This document shows positions 52,471-61,036 of a stretch of DNA of 64,000 bases, piece by piece. The notes beneath the pieces were generated by a model. The model was not told where the DNA came from, ran no database searches, and saw nothing but the letters and a program-made list of their open reading frames with translations. Source of the stretch: SZUA-430 sp041477875 (lineage in GTDB: Bacteria; Pseudomonadota; Alphaproteobacteria; Micropepsales; Micropepsaceae). Position numbers and translations under genes: made by a program. The stretch lies in the NCBI GenBank assembly GCA_041477875.1, contig JBGOVA010000001.1:7616-71615 (forward strand), given 5' to 3'. Every line of letters starts with the position of its first letter. The stretch's first letter is position 1.

Positions 52471-53859
52471 TCAGCCTGTGGATAGACCGAGGTCGTGCGC
52501 GGTCAGGTCGAAACACTTGCGCGCGAGCCTGACGATTTCGTCGACCTCGTCTCTCTTAATGGTCAACGGCGGCGCCAAAACCATCGTGTCGCGAATCGCC
52601 CGCATGACGAGTCCGTTCGCGAAGCAGTGATTCCGGCACTGAGTCCCGACGTCGATGTCGCGCGGGAAGAAGGTGCGATTGGTTTTGTCCTTCACCAACT
52701 CGATCGCGCCGAGCAGGCCTATGCCCCGCACCTCGCCGACCAACGGATGAGTCGTTAGCTCGCGAATCTTCGCCTGGAAGTAGGGGCCGATGTCGTCGTG
52801 CACGCGATCGACGAGTTTCTCGCGCTCGATGATCTCCAGATTCTTGAGCGACACCGCGCAGGCGACCGGATGGCCCGACCAGGTGAAGCCGTGCACCAGC
52901 TCCTCGTTCGCGGTCGCGATGGCCTCACCGACCCGCGGTCCGAGCGCGATCGCCGAGATCGGCTGGTAGCCCGACGAGATACCCTTGGCCAACGTCGTGA
53001 TGTCGGGGCTGATGCCGAAGGTCTGGGCCCCGAACCAGTTTCCCGTACGGCCGAAGCCGGTAATCACCTCGTCGAGGTGCAGCAGCACGTCGTATTTCTT
53101 GCAGATGCGCTGGATCTCCGGCCAATAACTGTCGGGCGGAAACATGAGGCCCCCCGCACCGTGCACTGGCTCGGCCGAGAACGAGGCCACCCGATCCGGC
53201 CCCAACTCGAGAATCTTCTCCTCAAGCTTGCGCGCGACCTCAAGCCCGTACTCGTTCGGGTCTTTGTCGCCCCCGAACCCGTACCAATAGACGGTCGGCA
53301 CCTTCTCGAATCCCGGCAGCGGCAGGTCCCATTGCGGATGCATTGGGGTAATGCCGGACAGCGACGCTGCCGCCATCGTCACGCCGTGGTAGGCGTACTC
53401 GCGCGAGATATGAATCTTCTTCTGCTTCTTGCCCTGCAGGTTCCAGTAGTAGCGGATGAGCTTGAGCGCGGTGTCGTTCGCCTCCGACCCCGAATTGGCG
53501 AAGAGGATACGGTCCATGCCTCCCGGCAAAAGGCTCGCGATCTTGGCCGCAAGCTCCGTCGCGTACGGGTGGGTCGTCTGGAAGAAGGCGTTGTAGTAGG
53601 GCAGCTGCTTCATCGCCTCGTAAGCGGCTTCGGCCAGCTCCGTGCGCCCATATCCGACATTCACGCACCACAAGCCCGACATCCCGTCGATCAGCCGGTT
53701 GCCGTCGGAGTCCCAAAGATAGATGCCGTCCGCGCGCGTGATGACGCGCACGCCTTTTTTGTTCAGAGCCCGGGTCTCGGTGAACGGATGAATGTGGTGG
53801 GCGGCGTCAAGCGCCTGCCAATGCTTGGTCTGATTGTGCGTTGCGGCTTTGGTGGACAT
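52471..53859 (-). CDS. Class III aminotransferase (omega-transaminase type)
   Basis: This 462-residue PLP enzyme has the beta-alanine/putrescine-pyruvate type architecture. HIHPFTETRALNKKGVRVITRADGIYLWDSDGNRLIDGMSGLWCVNVGYG opens it, and SGSEANDTALKLIRYYW binds the phosphate. LLHLDEVITGFGRTG carries the PLP-pyridine Asp, and TLAKGISSGYQP carries the Schiff-base lysine. EPVHGAGG and TFFPRD fit omega-amino acid or diamine:pyruvate transaminases. The exact amine donor cannot be fixed. The start is ATG 53859. Its transcript would run toward the small RNA terminator. Confidence 0.95.
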   Translation of the reverse strand: MSTKAATHNQTKHWQALDAAHHIHPFTETRALNKKGVRVITRADGIYLWDSDGNRLIDGMSGLWCVNVGYGRTELAEAAYEAMKQLPYYNAFFQTTHPYATELAAKIASLLPGGMDRILFANSGSEANDTALKLIRYYWNLQGKKQKKIHISREYAYHGVTMAAASLSGITPMHPQWDLPLPGFEKVPTVYWYGFGGDKDPNEYGLEVARKLEEKILELGPDRVASFSAEPVHGAGGLMFPPDSYWPEIQRICKKYDVLLHLDEVITGFGRTGNWFGAQTFGISPDITTLAKGISSGYQPISAIALGPRVGEAIATANEELVHGFTWSGHPVACAVSLKNLEIIEREKLVDRVHDDIGPYFQAKIRELTTHPLVGEVRGIGLLGAIELVKDKTNRTFFPRDIDVGTQCRNHCFANGLVMRAIRDTMVLAPPLTIKRDEVDEIVRLARKCFDLTAHDLGLSTG

Positions 53860-54037
53860 GGGATTTTGCTCTCTGGAGAAGTGGCTCGGATGAACGGCTG
53901 AGCAGGCAAGGACATCGTCCTCGCGTTAGAGAGCGCGGCTCAAGGGTTGTAACCCATCCGGGCGCAGAGAATGAGCAGCAGGTCTTTGCAGGTCATGGGC
54001 AATCGTAACAAAGCGGGGACAATCCCGCCAGCGGCGC

Positions 54038-54712
54038 TTGGCACATGGCCAGACCTTTGCCACTGATCCCAGTGTGCTGAAACGCGACAAAATCGAAGCC
54101 GTCTTCGAGCGGCTCGCCGCCGCGACCCCCGCGCCTAAGGGGGAGCTCGAGCACATCAACCCCTACACGCTCCTGGTCGCGGTGGTCCTCTCGGCCCAGG
54201 CGACGGACAAGGGCGTCAACAAAGCGACCGAGCCCCTCTTCAAGATCGTCAAGACGCCCGCCGAAATGGTCAAGCTCGGCGAAGCCAAGCTCACCGGCTA
54301 CATCAAGACGATCGGCCTCTACCGCGGCAAAGCCAAGAACGTCATCGCCCTCTCGAAAATCCTGATCGAAAAGCACGACGGCAAAGTCCCCCACGACCGC
54401 GACGCGCTCGAAGCCCTCCCCGGCGTCGGCCGCAAGACGGCAAGCGTGGTCCTGAACATCGCCTTCGGCGAGCACACGATCGCCGTCGACACGCACGTCT
54501 TCCGCGTCGCCAACCGCCTGGGCCTGTCGAAAGGCAAAACCCCGCGCGAGGTCGAGGACGACCTTGAGCGAATCGTCCCCGCCCGCTTCAAGCAGCACGC
54601 CCACCACTGGCTGATCCTGCACGGCCGCTATATCTGCGTGGCCCGCAAACCGAAATGCCCCGAATGCGTGGTGCGCGAGCTCTGCCCCTTCAAGGCGAAA
54701 ACAAAGTCTTGA
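54038..54712 (+). CDS. nth: Endonuclease III
   Basis: This is a bifunctional DNA glycosylase/AP lyase for oxidised pyrimidines. The 224-residue protein has catalytic Lys in LSAQATDKGVNKAT and the helix-hairpin-helix LPGVGRKTASVVL. Catalytic Asp is in AVDTHVFRVANR. The iron-sulphur ligands are CVARKPKCPECVVRELC (C-x6-C-x2-C-x5-C). The TTG at 54038 is the first start; GTG 54074 is an alternative that trims a non-conserved tail. Confidence 0.95.
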   Translation: MAHGQTFATDPSVLKRDKIEAVFERLAAATPAPKGELEHINPYTLLVAVVLSAQATDKGVNKATEPLFKIVKTPAEMVKLGEAKLTGYIKTIGLYRGKAKNVIALSKILIEKHDGKVPHDRDALEALPGVGRKTASVVLNIAFGEHTIAVDTHVFRVANRLGLSKGKTPREVEDDLERIVPARFKQHAHHWLILHGRYICVARKPKCPECVVRELCPFKAKTKS

Positions 54713-54788
54713 GCGGCCCCGCCCGGTTGCCGCACCGTGCGCCCGCCCGCGAAAGGCGCTAGCACTATCCCGTCTTGAGGGGATACGC

Positions 54789-57080
54789 ATGACGGCGAAG
54801 GATTTCACCGGCCCGCTGACGACGCTGCTCGCCGTCGCGGCGATCACGGCGCTCTTGCTCTTCACGTGGCAGGCGCAACTGACCGCCCCCGTGCAACCCT
54901 CAACCACCGGCTTCTCTTCGGCGCACGCCTTCGCGACACTTTCCCGCCTTCTGGCCGAGCAGCAGCCGCACCCCGCGGGCTCGCCCGAAAACGCCGTCGT
55001 GCGCGACCGCATCGTCGAGGAGTTGAAAGCTGCGGGTTACACGCCCGAGATCCAATCGGCGTTTCAATGCTCGCCCCCCGGACGCAACCCCGGCTGCTCG
55101 GCGGTCGAGAACATCATCGCCGTGCACAAGGGCACGGGGCAGGGCAGAGCGATCCTGGCGACCGCCCACTACGATAGCGTGCCCGCAGGACCCGGCGTTG
55201 CCGACGACGGCGCCGGCGTCGCGGTGATGCTCGAACTCGCGCGCCACTTGGCGAACCAGCCGCCGGCCCGCAACGACGTCGTCATTCTGATTTCCGACGC
55301 CGAGGAAACGGGCCTGCGCGGCGCGCTCGCCTTTGCCGAGCACCATCCGCTGATGAAGCAGGTCGGCCTGGTCGTGAACGTCGAGGCACGCGGCACCTCC
55401 GGTCCCAGCATCATGTTCGAAACCGGCTCCGGCAACGCGCGCCTGATCGATCTTTTCGCCGGTACGGTCGGCCGGCCGGTATCGAACTCGCTCGCCTACG
55501 AAATCTACAAGCTCCTGCCCAACGACACCGATTTCACCGTCTACAAGAAGCACGACCTCACCGGCTTCAACTTCGCGTTCATCGGCTCGGCCTCGCGCTA
55601 TCACTCGCGCCGCGACGACCTCGCGCATCTCGACCTGAACTCGCTGCAGCATCACGGCGACAACGTCTTCGCGCTGATGTCGAAATTGATCGGCGCCGAT
55701 CTCGGTTCCTTGAAGTCCGAATCCGACGCCAGCTATTTCGACCTCTTCGGCCAAACCCTTCTTGTCTGGCCGGCCGCGCTCAACCTGCCGATCGCGGCGC
55801 TCGCGTTCTTGGCGATCATCGGATTGATCGTCGCCCACCGCGACGCGTTCTCGTGGCGCGCCGCCGGTTGGTCCGTGCTCGGCTTCGCAGCCGTGCCGGC
55901 ATTCCTTTTTACCGCCGGATGGCTCTTGTCGTTTCCTCTGGGCGTGTGGCCGGGCGTGCATCCGCTCGATCATCCTGAGCCATGGCCAGCGCGCATCGCG
56001 CTCGCGGCTGCGGCAATCCTGATCGCGCTCGTCGTCGCGACGCTCATCGGCCGGCGCAGCGACATGCGCGCGGGCCTGCTCGTCAATTGGCTCGTGCTCG
56101 GCGCGGCTGCCGTCGCCTGCGCGGCGTTCTTGTCGGGTGCATCCTACGCGCTTGTTTGGCCGGTGCTCGCCGTGGCGGTCGTTGGTTGGATCGAAATGCT
56201 CGGCGGCGGAAAATCTGCGCTGACCGTGACCGCCGCCGTCGGCTTCGTCGCGGCCGCCTTCTTCTGGCTTGCGCACATGCTGGCGCTCGAAGCCGTGCTC
56301 GGCTTCAACATGAGCCACATCAAGTTGCTGGCGCTTGCGCCCTTCGCTCTTGCGCTCGCCCCCGTCTTCGCGCCGTCGCAGCGTGCGTGGCCTGCGATGA
56401 TCGCGTGTGGCCTCGTCATCGGCGTCGCATCGTTCGTCGCCGCGCGAGTGCCGGCGTTCACGCCCGACCATCCGCGTGCCTTGAACCTCGTCTACTACGA
56501 CGACCGCGCCGCGAGGGGCCCGCGCTGGCTGGTTCCGGACGCGCCCCCGGATGAAGCTTTCCTAAAGGCGACCGGCTTTCCGGCGCAAGATGAGGACTAT
56601 CTGCAAGCGGGCCTCTTCAAAGCGAAAGGCCGTTTCAAGCCGGCGGCCGACCTGAAATTGCCCACGCCGACCATGACCGTGCGCGACGTCGCCGCGCGCG
56701 ACGGCTTGAGCGTGCTGACCGGCACACTGCGCGCCGGCCGCGGCGGCTTCGCGATCGGCATCGGCGTCGCGCCCGGTTCGGGCCTTCGCTCGCTTCGGCT
56801 TGAAGGCCAAGACGTGCTGGACGCGCAACGTCTCGCCGGCAAGGACCCGGTGATCGCGCGCGTCTTCGGCTTGGGCATGCGCGACGTCGTATTCGAAATC
56901 ACTTTCGATCCGAGGGCGCCCGCGAAGGTCGTGCTCCTCGAACGCTCGCCGCTTCCCGACGCCCAAGAAGCCCGCGCATTGACCGCCGCGCGCCCGAACG
57001 ACGCCGTGCCCGTTCACAGCGGTGACGGCGCATTGATCGCATTGCCGGTTGATTTGGCGACGCTGAAGCCCGGCCCTTAA
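54789..57080 (+). CDS. M28-family membrane metallopeptidase
   Basis: The 763-residue protein has an N-terminal membrane segment (LTTLLAVAAITALLLFTW) and an M28 aminopeptidase-like catalytic domain. The zinc ligands are visible: His in ATAHYDSVPAGPGVADDGAG, Glu-Glu in SDAEETGLRGA, Asp/Glu in NVEARGTSGP and His in YHSRRDD. About eight membrane segments follow (about 320-560), then a soluble C-terminal domain. The layout resembles the eukaryotic ERMP1/vacuolar membrane peptidase type. The substrate is unknown; the catalytic domain would face the periplasm. The end overlaps the convergent yciB by four bases. Confidence 0.92.
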   Translation: MTAKDFTGPLTTLLAVAAITALLLFTWQAQLTAPVQPSTTGFSSAHAFATLSRLLAEQQPHPAGSPENAVVRDRIVEELKAAGYTPEIQSAFQCSPPGRNPGCSAVENIIAVHKGTGQGRAILATAHYDSVPAGPGVADDGAGVAVMLELARHLANQPPARNDVVILISDAEETGLRGALAFAEHHPLMKQVGLVVNVEARGTSGPSIMFETGSGNARLIDLFAGTVGRPVSNSLAYEIYKLLPNDTDFTVYKKHDLTGFNFAFIGSASRYHSRRDDLAHLDLNSLQHHGDNVFALMSKLIGADLGSLKSESDASYFDLFGQTLLVWPAALNLPIAALAFLAIIGLIVAHRDAFSWRAAGWSVLGFAAVPAFLFTAGWLLSFPLGVWPGVHPLDHPEPWPARIALAAAAILIALVVATLIGRRSDMRAGLLVNWLVLGAAAVACAAFLSGASYALVWPVLAVAVVGWIEMLGGGKSALTVTAAVGFVAAAFFWLAHMLALEAVLGFNMSHIKLLALAPFALALAPVFAPSQRAWPAMIACGLVIGVASFVAARVPAFTPDHPRALNLVYYDDRAARGPRWLVPDAPPDEAFLKATGFPAQDEDYLQAGLFKAKGRFKPAADLKLPTPTMTVRDVAARDGLSVLTGTLRAGRGGFAIGIGVAPGSGLRSLRLEGQDVLDAQRLAGKDPVIARVFGLGMRDVVFEITFDPRAPAKVVLLERSPLPDAQEARALTAARPNDAVPVHSGDGALIALPVDLATLKPGP

Positions 57081-57643
57081 GCAGTCTTCGCCGTCTCGTC
57101 GCTTGGCGCCTTCACTTCGTGGCGCAGCAGAAGCGGCATCTGCGCGGCGAAGAACACGAACGTCAGCGGAATGAAACCCCACACTTTGAGCATCAGCCAC
57201 GTGTCGGTCGAGAAATTGCGCCACACGAGTTCGTTCAACCCGGCCATGCACAGGAAGAAGAGTGCGATCCGCCACGTGAACTTGCGCCAGCCTTCGTCCG
57301 TCAGGTGCATGGCGATGTCCATGACGTCCCTGATGACGAGCCGCCCGAACGCCAAGCCGCCCAACAGAATGCCCGACACGGTCAGGTAGTAGATCGTGGG
57401 CTTGAGCTTGATGAACGTGTCGTCCTTGAGCCAAAGCGTCAGCCCGCCGAAGATCATGACGACGACGGCGCTGAAGATCATCAGCGGTGAAATCTTGCGC
57501 ACGACCGCATACGAAATCCCGGCCGCGATCAGCGTCGCGGCCATGAACACACCCGTCGCCGGAAAGATTCCGAAGGCGTAATAGCTGCCGAAGAAGACGA
57601 CGAGGGGCCCGAGATCGAGCGCGAGTTTTAGGAGCGGGTGCAT
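57077..57643 (-). CDS. yciB: Intracellular septation protein A family (YciB)
   Basis: The 188-residue inner-membrane protein has about five membrane segments. LALDLGPLVVFFGSYYAFGIFPATGVFMAATLIAA is the characteristic opening. Then come LTLWLKDDTFIKLKPTIYYLTVSGILLGGL and NELVWRNFSTDTWLMLKVWGFIPLTFVFFAAQ. YciB proteins influence cell division and envelope synthesis in enterobacteria; the molecular role is unclear. ATG 57643 was chosen over a TTG at 57655. It lies 195 bases downstream of ftsY on the same strand. Confidence 0.94.
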   Translation of the reverse strand: MHPLLKLALDLGPLVVFFGSYYAFGIFPATGVFMAATLIAAGISYAVVRKISPLMIFSAVVVMIFGGLTLWLKDDTFIKLKPTIYYLTVSGILLGGLAFGRLVIRDVMDIAMHLTDEGWRKFTWRIALFFLCMAGLNELVWRNFSTDTWLMLKVWGFIPLTFVFFAAQMPLLLRHEVKAPSDETAKTA

Positions 57644-57838
57644 GATGCAACCCAAGATAACCGCGATAGGCTGAACGATTCTAGAACCGGCGCGGGTAAT
57701 CCGTCACGTTTTCGCGAGGTGATGCGCGAGAATCACGCCAACATGAACGCCAATTTACCTCGCCTGTGACAATCGCTAGGTGGCGTCTACAGCGCTGAAT
57801 CTTGGCGACTTTCGAACATGTGGCGGGCCGGGTTCATG

Positions 57839-58780
57839 TCACGCGGCAACGCCGACGAGCGCGCGCGCAAAGCTCTCTGCGTCAAAGGGCTGCAGATCGT
57901 CCGCACCTTCCCCGATGCCGACATAGTGAACGGGCAGGTCGAACTTCTCGGCGATCGAAACCAGTATCCCGCCGCGTGCCGTGCCGTCGAGCTTCGTCAT
58001 CACGAGCCCGGTGATTCGCGCCGTATCGCGGAACACTTCGGCTTGCGCCACCGCGTTCTGACCCGTGGTTGCATCGAGAACGAGGATCGCGCTGTGCGGC
58101 GCATCGGGGTCGAGCTTCTTCAGCACGCGGACCATCTTCTCGAGTTCCGCCATCAACCCGGCCTTGTTCTGCAGGCGTCCCGCCGTATCGATCAAGAGAA
58201 CGTCGAACCCCTCGTTGCGCGCACGCTCGAACGCCTCGAACACAAGCCCCGCCGCGTCCGCGCCGATTTCCTTCGCGACGACGGGCGCGCCGGTACGCTC
58301 GCCCCAGATTTTCAACTGCTCGACCGCGGCCGCGCGAAACGTGTCGCCGGCCGCCAACATCACCTTCAATCCTTCGCCGCGATATTTCTGCGCCAGCTTG
58401 CCGATCGTCGTCGTCTTGCCCGAACCGTTGACGCCCGCGACAAGAATGACGTGCGGCTTCAACTCGGTCCGAATGGTCAGCGGCTTCGAAACGCGGCGCA
58501 GGATTTTCGCAATCTCTTCCGCGAGAACGCCTCGCACCTCGTCTTCGGCGACATCCGCGTTGAAGCGCGTGCGCTTGATCTCGGCCACGACGTCGGCGGC
58601 AACTTTCGCGCCCATGTCGGCACCGATCAGCAACTCCTCAAGCTCGTCGAGCGCCGCCTGATCGAGCCGCTTGCGCGTGAAGACGCGCGTGATGCCTTGG
58701 GTGAGCGTCTGCGAACTGCGGGTGAGCCCCGCCTTGAGCCGCGCGAACAGCCCGGGCTTCTTGCCGTCCGTCTCGGCCAT
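57839..58780 (-). CDS. ftsY: Signal recognition particle receptor FtsY
   Basis: FtsY is the SRP receptor GTPase that docks ribosome-nascent chain complexes at the membrane, working with Ffh, whose gene starts at 63891. The 313-residue protein shows the N domain, then G1 GVNGSGKTTTIGKLA (about 110-124), LAAGDTFRAAAVEQL, LIDTAGRLQNKAGLM and TKLDGTARGG. The C-terminus has YVGIGEGADDLQPF. It lacks the long acidic A domain of enterobacteria, as is common in alphaproteobacteria. Start and mtaB stop coincide at 58780. Confidence 0.97.
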   Translation of the reverse strand: MAETDGKKPGLFARLKAGLTRSSQTLTQGITRVFTRKRLDQAALDELEELLIGADMGAKVAADVVAEIKRTRFNADVAEDEVRGVLAEEIAKILRRVSKPLTIRTELKPHVILVAGVNGSGKTTTIGKLAQKYRGEGLKVMLAAGDTFRAAAVEQLKIWGERTGAPVVAKEIGADAAGLVFEAFERARNEGFDVLLIDTAGRLQNKAGLMAELEKMVRVLKKLDPDAPHSAILVLDATTGQNAVAQAEVFRDTARITGLVMTKLDGTARGGILVSIAEKFDLPVHYVGIGEGADDLQPFDAESFARALVGVAA

Positions 58781-60024
58781 CAGGCCGCCTCGGCGTAGGC
58801 AAAGCGCGCATCCGCATGCGTCACGCGTGCGCGCAGCAGCGCCCCGCTCGCATGCGCCGTCGAAAGCTTGACCGGCGCATAGGTCGGGCTGCGCGCAATC
58901 AAATCCTGCTCGACCAACAACTCGACCTCGCAGCCCTCAAGCGACGCAAGGTGGCGCGCTAGCGCCTCCGCCCCCGCCGCACGCAGAGCCGCCGCGCGCG
59001 CCTTGATCACGTTTCCCGGCGACTGCGGCATGCGCGCCGCCGGCGTGCGCTCGCGCGCCGAGAACGGGAAGACATGCAGATAGGTCAGCCCGCAGTCGCG
59101 CACGTGATCGAGCGTCGCTTCGAACATTTCGTCGGTTTCGGTCGGGAACCCGGCGATTAGATCGGCACCGAACACGATCTCCGGGCGGCGCGCGCGCAAG
59201 GCGTCGCAAAATGCCACCGCCTGCGCCGTCGTGTGCCGACGCTTCATGCGCTTCAAGATCATGTCGTGCCCGGCCTGCAGCGACAGATGCAGATGCGGCA
59301 TCAACCGCCCTTCGCTCGCGGCCAAATCGATCAGCCGCTCGTCGCATTCCGCGACATCAAGCGAAGAGAGCCGAAGGCGGGTCAAGTCCGGCACCAAGGT
59401 CAAAATCTGTTCGACCAAGCGCCCGAGCTTCGGCGCGCCCGGCAAATCCGCGCCGTAAGCGGTGATGTCGACGCCCGTCAGCACGACCTCGCGCACGCCC
59501 TGCGCGACCAGCACGCGAATCTGCTCGACGACCGCGCCCGCCGGCACGCTGCGTGAAGGGCCGCGGCCATAAGGAATGATGCAAAACGTGCAGCGGTGAT
59601 CGCAGCCGTTCTGCACCTGCACGAACGCCCGCGCCCGCCCGTCGAACCCGGCGATCAAATGCGACGCGGTCTCGCGAACCGACATGATGTCGTTGACGCG
59701 CACGCGCTCGCGCGGCGCGTCGAACGCGTAAGCGCGCGCCTCAAGCTTGTCGGCGTTGCCCAGAACTTGATCGACCTCGGGCATCCGCGCGAATGTCTCG
59801 GCCTCGGTCTGCGCCGCGCAGCCCGTCACGATCACGAGCGCGCCGGGATTTTCCTTGCGCGCGCGCCGGATCGATTGTCGCGCCTGACGCACGGCCTCGC
59901 TCGTCACCGCGCAGGTGTTCACGATGACGGCGTTCGTCAGCCCCGCCTCGCGCGCCTTGGCGCGGATAACCTCGGACTCATAAGCGTTAAGCCGGCAGCC
60001 CAGCGTGATGACCTCGACGCTCAT
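58780..60024 (-). CDS. mtaB: tRNA (t6A37) methylthiotransferase MtaB
   Basis: MtaB is the radical-SAM enzyme adding a methylthio group to t6A37 of tRNA. The 414-residue protein has an N-terminal domain with EVITLGCRLNAYESE, NTCAVTSEA and VTGCAAQ supplying three cluster cysteines. The radical-SAM motif is VQNGCDHRCTFCIIPYGRGPSRS (C-x3-C-x2-C). A C-terminal TRAM-like part follows with VELLVEQDLIARSPTYAPVKL. It overlaps dapF by four bases and abuts ftsY, giving a dapF-mtaB-ftsY operon. Confidence 0.96.
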   Translation of the reverse strand: MSVEVITLGCRLNAYESEVIRAKAREAGLTNAVIVNTCAVTSEAVRQARQSIRRARKENPGALVIVTGCAAQTEAETFARMPEVDQVLGNADKLEARAYAFDAPRERVRVNDIMSVRETASHLIAGFDGRARAFVQVQNGCDHRCTFCIIPYGRGPSRSVPAGAVVEQIRVLVAQGVREVVLTGVDITAYGADLPGAPKLGRLVEQILTLVPDLTRLRLSSLDVAECDERLIDLAASEGRLMPHLHLSLQAGHDMILKRMKRRHTTAQAVAFCDALRARRPEIVFGADLIAGFPTETDEMFEATLDHVRDCGLTYLHVFPFSARERTPAARMPQSPGNVIKARAAALRAAGAEALARHLASLEGCEVELLVEQDLIARSPTYAPVKLSTAHASGALLRARVTHADARFAYAEAA

Positions 60025-60875
60025 GAGACATTGCCCGCGAAATACCGATCACTCAACTCGCCCGTAAAGTTCAGCTCCGTCGGCCCGGTCATCAGCACGT
60101 GGTTGTCGTCGCGCCACTCGATATCGAGCGCCCCGCCGTCGAGCACGATGCGCACCTGGCGATCCGTCAGCCGCTTGCGCGCCGCCGCAACCGCCGTGGC
60201 GCAGGCCGCGGTCCCGCACGCGAGAGTGAGGCCCACGCCGCGCTCCCATACCCGCACCCGCACTTCGCCTTTGCTCTTGACCTGCGCCAAGCTGATGTTC
60301 GCGCGCTGCGGAAACAGCGGATGATGCTCGATCATCGGCCCGATCTTCTTCAGATCGTGCGCCTCCGCGTTCTCGACGAAGAAGATGCAATGCGGATTGC
60401 CCATGTTGACGGCCGACGGCCCGAACAGAACCGGCGCATCGATCGGCCCGACCTTGATGTCGAGCACGCGCGTGTCCATCCGCTCGGCAAGCGGAATGTC
60501 CTGCCAATCGAGCTTGGGCTCGCCCATGTCGACGCTCACGCGCCCGTCGCTCGCACGCGTGCACGCGATCAATCCACCGGCGGTTGCCAGCGTCACCGAT
60601 GCCTTCTTCGTCTCTTTGAGCAGCAGGTCGGCGACGCAACGTGCACCGTTCCCGCACGCCTCCGCCACACTGCCGTCCGGATTCCAGATGCGCATCGTCG
60701 CGTCGCCGGCGCCGTTCGCCGGTTCGATTGAGAGCAGTTGATCGAACCCGACCCCGCGATGCCGGTCGCCGATCCGCCGCGCGGCTTCTGGCCCGAACGC
60801 AACCTTGCGCGCGCGCGCGTCAACCACGACGAAGTCGTTGCCCAACCCGTTCATCTTAAAGAAGGCCACACTCAT
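60021..60875 (-). CDS. dapF: Diaminopimelate epimerase
   Basis: DapF converts LL- to meso-diaminopimelate for lysine and peptidoglycan. The 284-residue protein starts with the typical FFKMNGLGNDFVVVD. The catalytic cysteine pair lies in EACGNGARCVA and LACGTAACATA, with the matching phosphate-like loop VNMGNPHCIFFV. ATG 60875 gives the exact family N-terminus. It is the first gene of the dapF-mtaB-ftsY operon. Confidence 0.97.
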   Translation of the reverse strand: MSVAFFKMNGLGNDFVVVDARARKVAFGPEAARRIGDRHRGVGFDQLLSIEPANGAGDATMRIWNPDGSVAEACGNGARCVADLLLKETKKASVTLATAGGLIACTRASDGRVSVDMGEPKLDWQDIPLAERMDTRVLDIKVGPIDAPVLFGPSAVNMGNPHCIFFVENAEAHDLKKIGPMIEHHPLFPQRANISLAQVKSKGEVRVRVWERGVGLTLACGTAACATAVAAARKRLTDRQVRIVLDGGALDIEWRDDNHVLMTGPTELNFTGELSDRYFAGNVS

Positions 60876-61036
60876 GGAGGCGGTATATAGGCTTTGAAGG
60901 CCCGCCCTGGCGAGTCTGCGGCGCGTGCGTGCGTCACCAAAGCTTGACTGCCCCGTCATGAGAGTCGGGGTGAGTTTCGCCGCAAGCCGTGTTAGGGAAA
61001 TCCGACGGGACTAAAGTCTTGGTACCGAGGTGCTTG

